Positions 22,997 to 23,114 of a DNA stretch of 23,114 nt are shown one piece after another. The position numbers and the translations under genes are program-made. This DNA comes from a candidate division KSB1 bacterium. Its GTDB lineage: Bacteria > Zhuqueibacterota > JdFR-76 > DREG01. The stretch spans positions 1-23,114 of the forward strand of contig JADFJB010000077.1 in NCBI GenBank assembly GCA_022566355.1. The letters run 5' to 3'. The stretch's first letter is position 1, and each line of letters opens with the position of its first letter. Under the pieces are notes generated by a model. The model was not told where the DNA came from, did no database searches, and saw nothing but the letters and a program-made list of their open reading frames with translations.

Positions 22997-23114
22997 CTTG
23001 CGTTACATACCAACACCGCTCTTACAAGCCCGGCATCATCACTGTCAATATTAAGTGGAAAACAGACAAGCTGGTAATTTCCCGGTTTCACATCATTAAG
23101 ATCCAGATTCTCCA
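22984..23114 (-). CDS. Cyclase (kynurenine formamidase-like) family protein, C-terminus only
   Basis: The last 42 codons of a gene entering from the right edge read NLDLNDVKPGNYQLVCFPL, then DSDDAGLVRAVL and a short tail to TGA at 22984-22986. This is the characteristic end of the metal-dependent cyclase/kynurenine formamidase family (PF04199), where N-L-D-L, P-G-Y-L and PL-DGAP-RA-L are conserved. The metal-binding HxGTHxD motif lies outside the window, so activity and substrate cannot be judged. The last residues, ARLET, are encoded by the CTCAAGT repeats and extend past the family's usual end. It is separated from the spoIID-like gene by 372 bases. Confidence 0.7.
   Translation of the reverse strand, partial: ENLDLNDVKPGNYQLVCFPLNIDSDDAGLVRAVLVCNARLET

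Overview
The window comes from an AT-rich bacterium with an outer membrane: it carries a LolC/E-LolD lipoprotein exporter, a predicted lipoprotein and the bacterial squalene genes hpnC-hpnD-hpnE. It also carries an mcsA-mcsB-clpC cluster, a module best known from Firmicutes. The mix fits an FCB-group or Calditrichota/KSB1-like lineage, but the sequence alone cannot settle the taxon. Starts are often GTG or TTG with a GGAG-type ribosome site, and sigma70-like promoters are recognisable.

Left part, 1 to about 4.4 kb: the remains of a uronate-utilisation cluster and a toxin-antitoxin locus. A GH88 unsaturated glucuronyl hydrolase (2382-3485, own promoter) and an Old Yellow Enzyme-type flavin oxidoreductase (240-1676) are intact. 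Between them lie relics of 2-keto-3-deoxygluconate kinase (1910-2045) and KDPG aldolase (1673-1877). Each relic keeps its first ~16 codons and its C-terminus but has lost the middle. A truncated four-helix-bundle ORF bordered by inverted repeats also sits here. To the right, on the plus strand, an intact hicB is followed by a hicA with two one-base frameshifts and then by the C-terminal two thirds of a second hicA. Together this is a cluster of decayed genes.

Middle, 4.5-6.2 kb: a tRNA with anticodon CAT, with promoter and terminator; a lipoprotein with a transglutaminase-like domain whose catalytic Cys appears to be Ser; and an imperfect inverted-repeat element.

Right part, 6.2-22.6 kb: fourteen minus-strand genes, tightly spaced and intact. 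In transcription order they are spoIID-like, prfB (with the classic +1 frameshift), alr, lysS, lolC/E, lolD, mcsA, mcsB, clpC, a strong terminator hairpin, pgi, hpnC, hpnD and hpnE. The best promoter is upstream of the spoIID-like gene at 22669-22697. The run joins translation termination and tRNA charging, cell-wall precursor supply (D-Ala), lipoprotein export, protein quality control, glycolysis and squalene synthesis. The McsB here differs from the family at several active-site positions. The last 131 bases hold the C-terminus of a cyclase (kynurenine formamidase-like) family protein running off the edge.

No CRISPR array, intact insertion sequence, phage or clear new defence system was found. 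The most unusual signals are the paired internal deletions in kdgK and eda, the divergent McsB, and short repeats near 22.9 kb.
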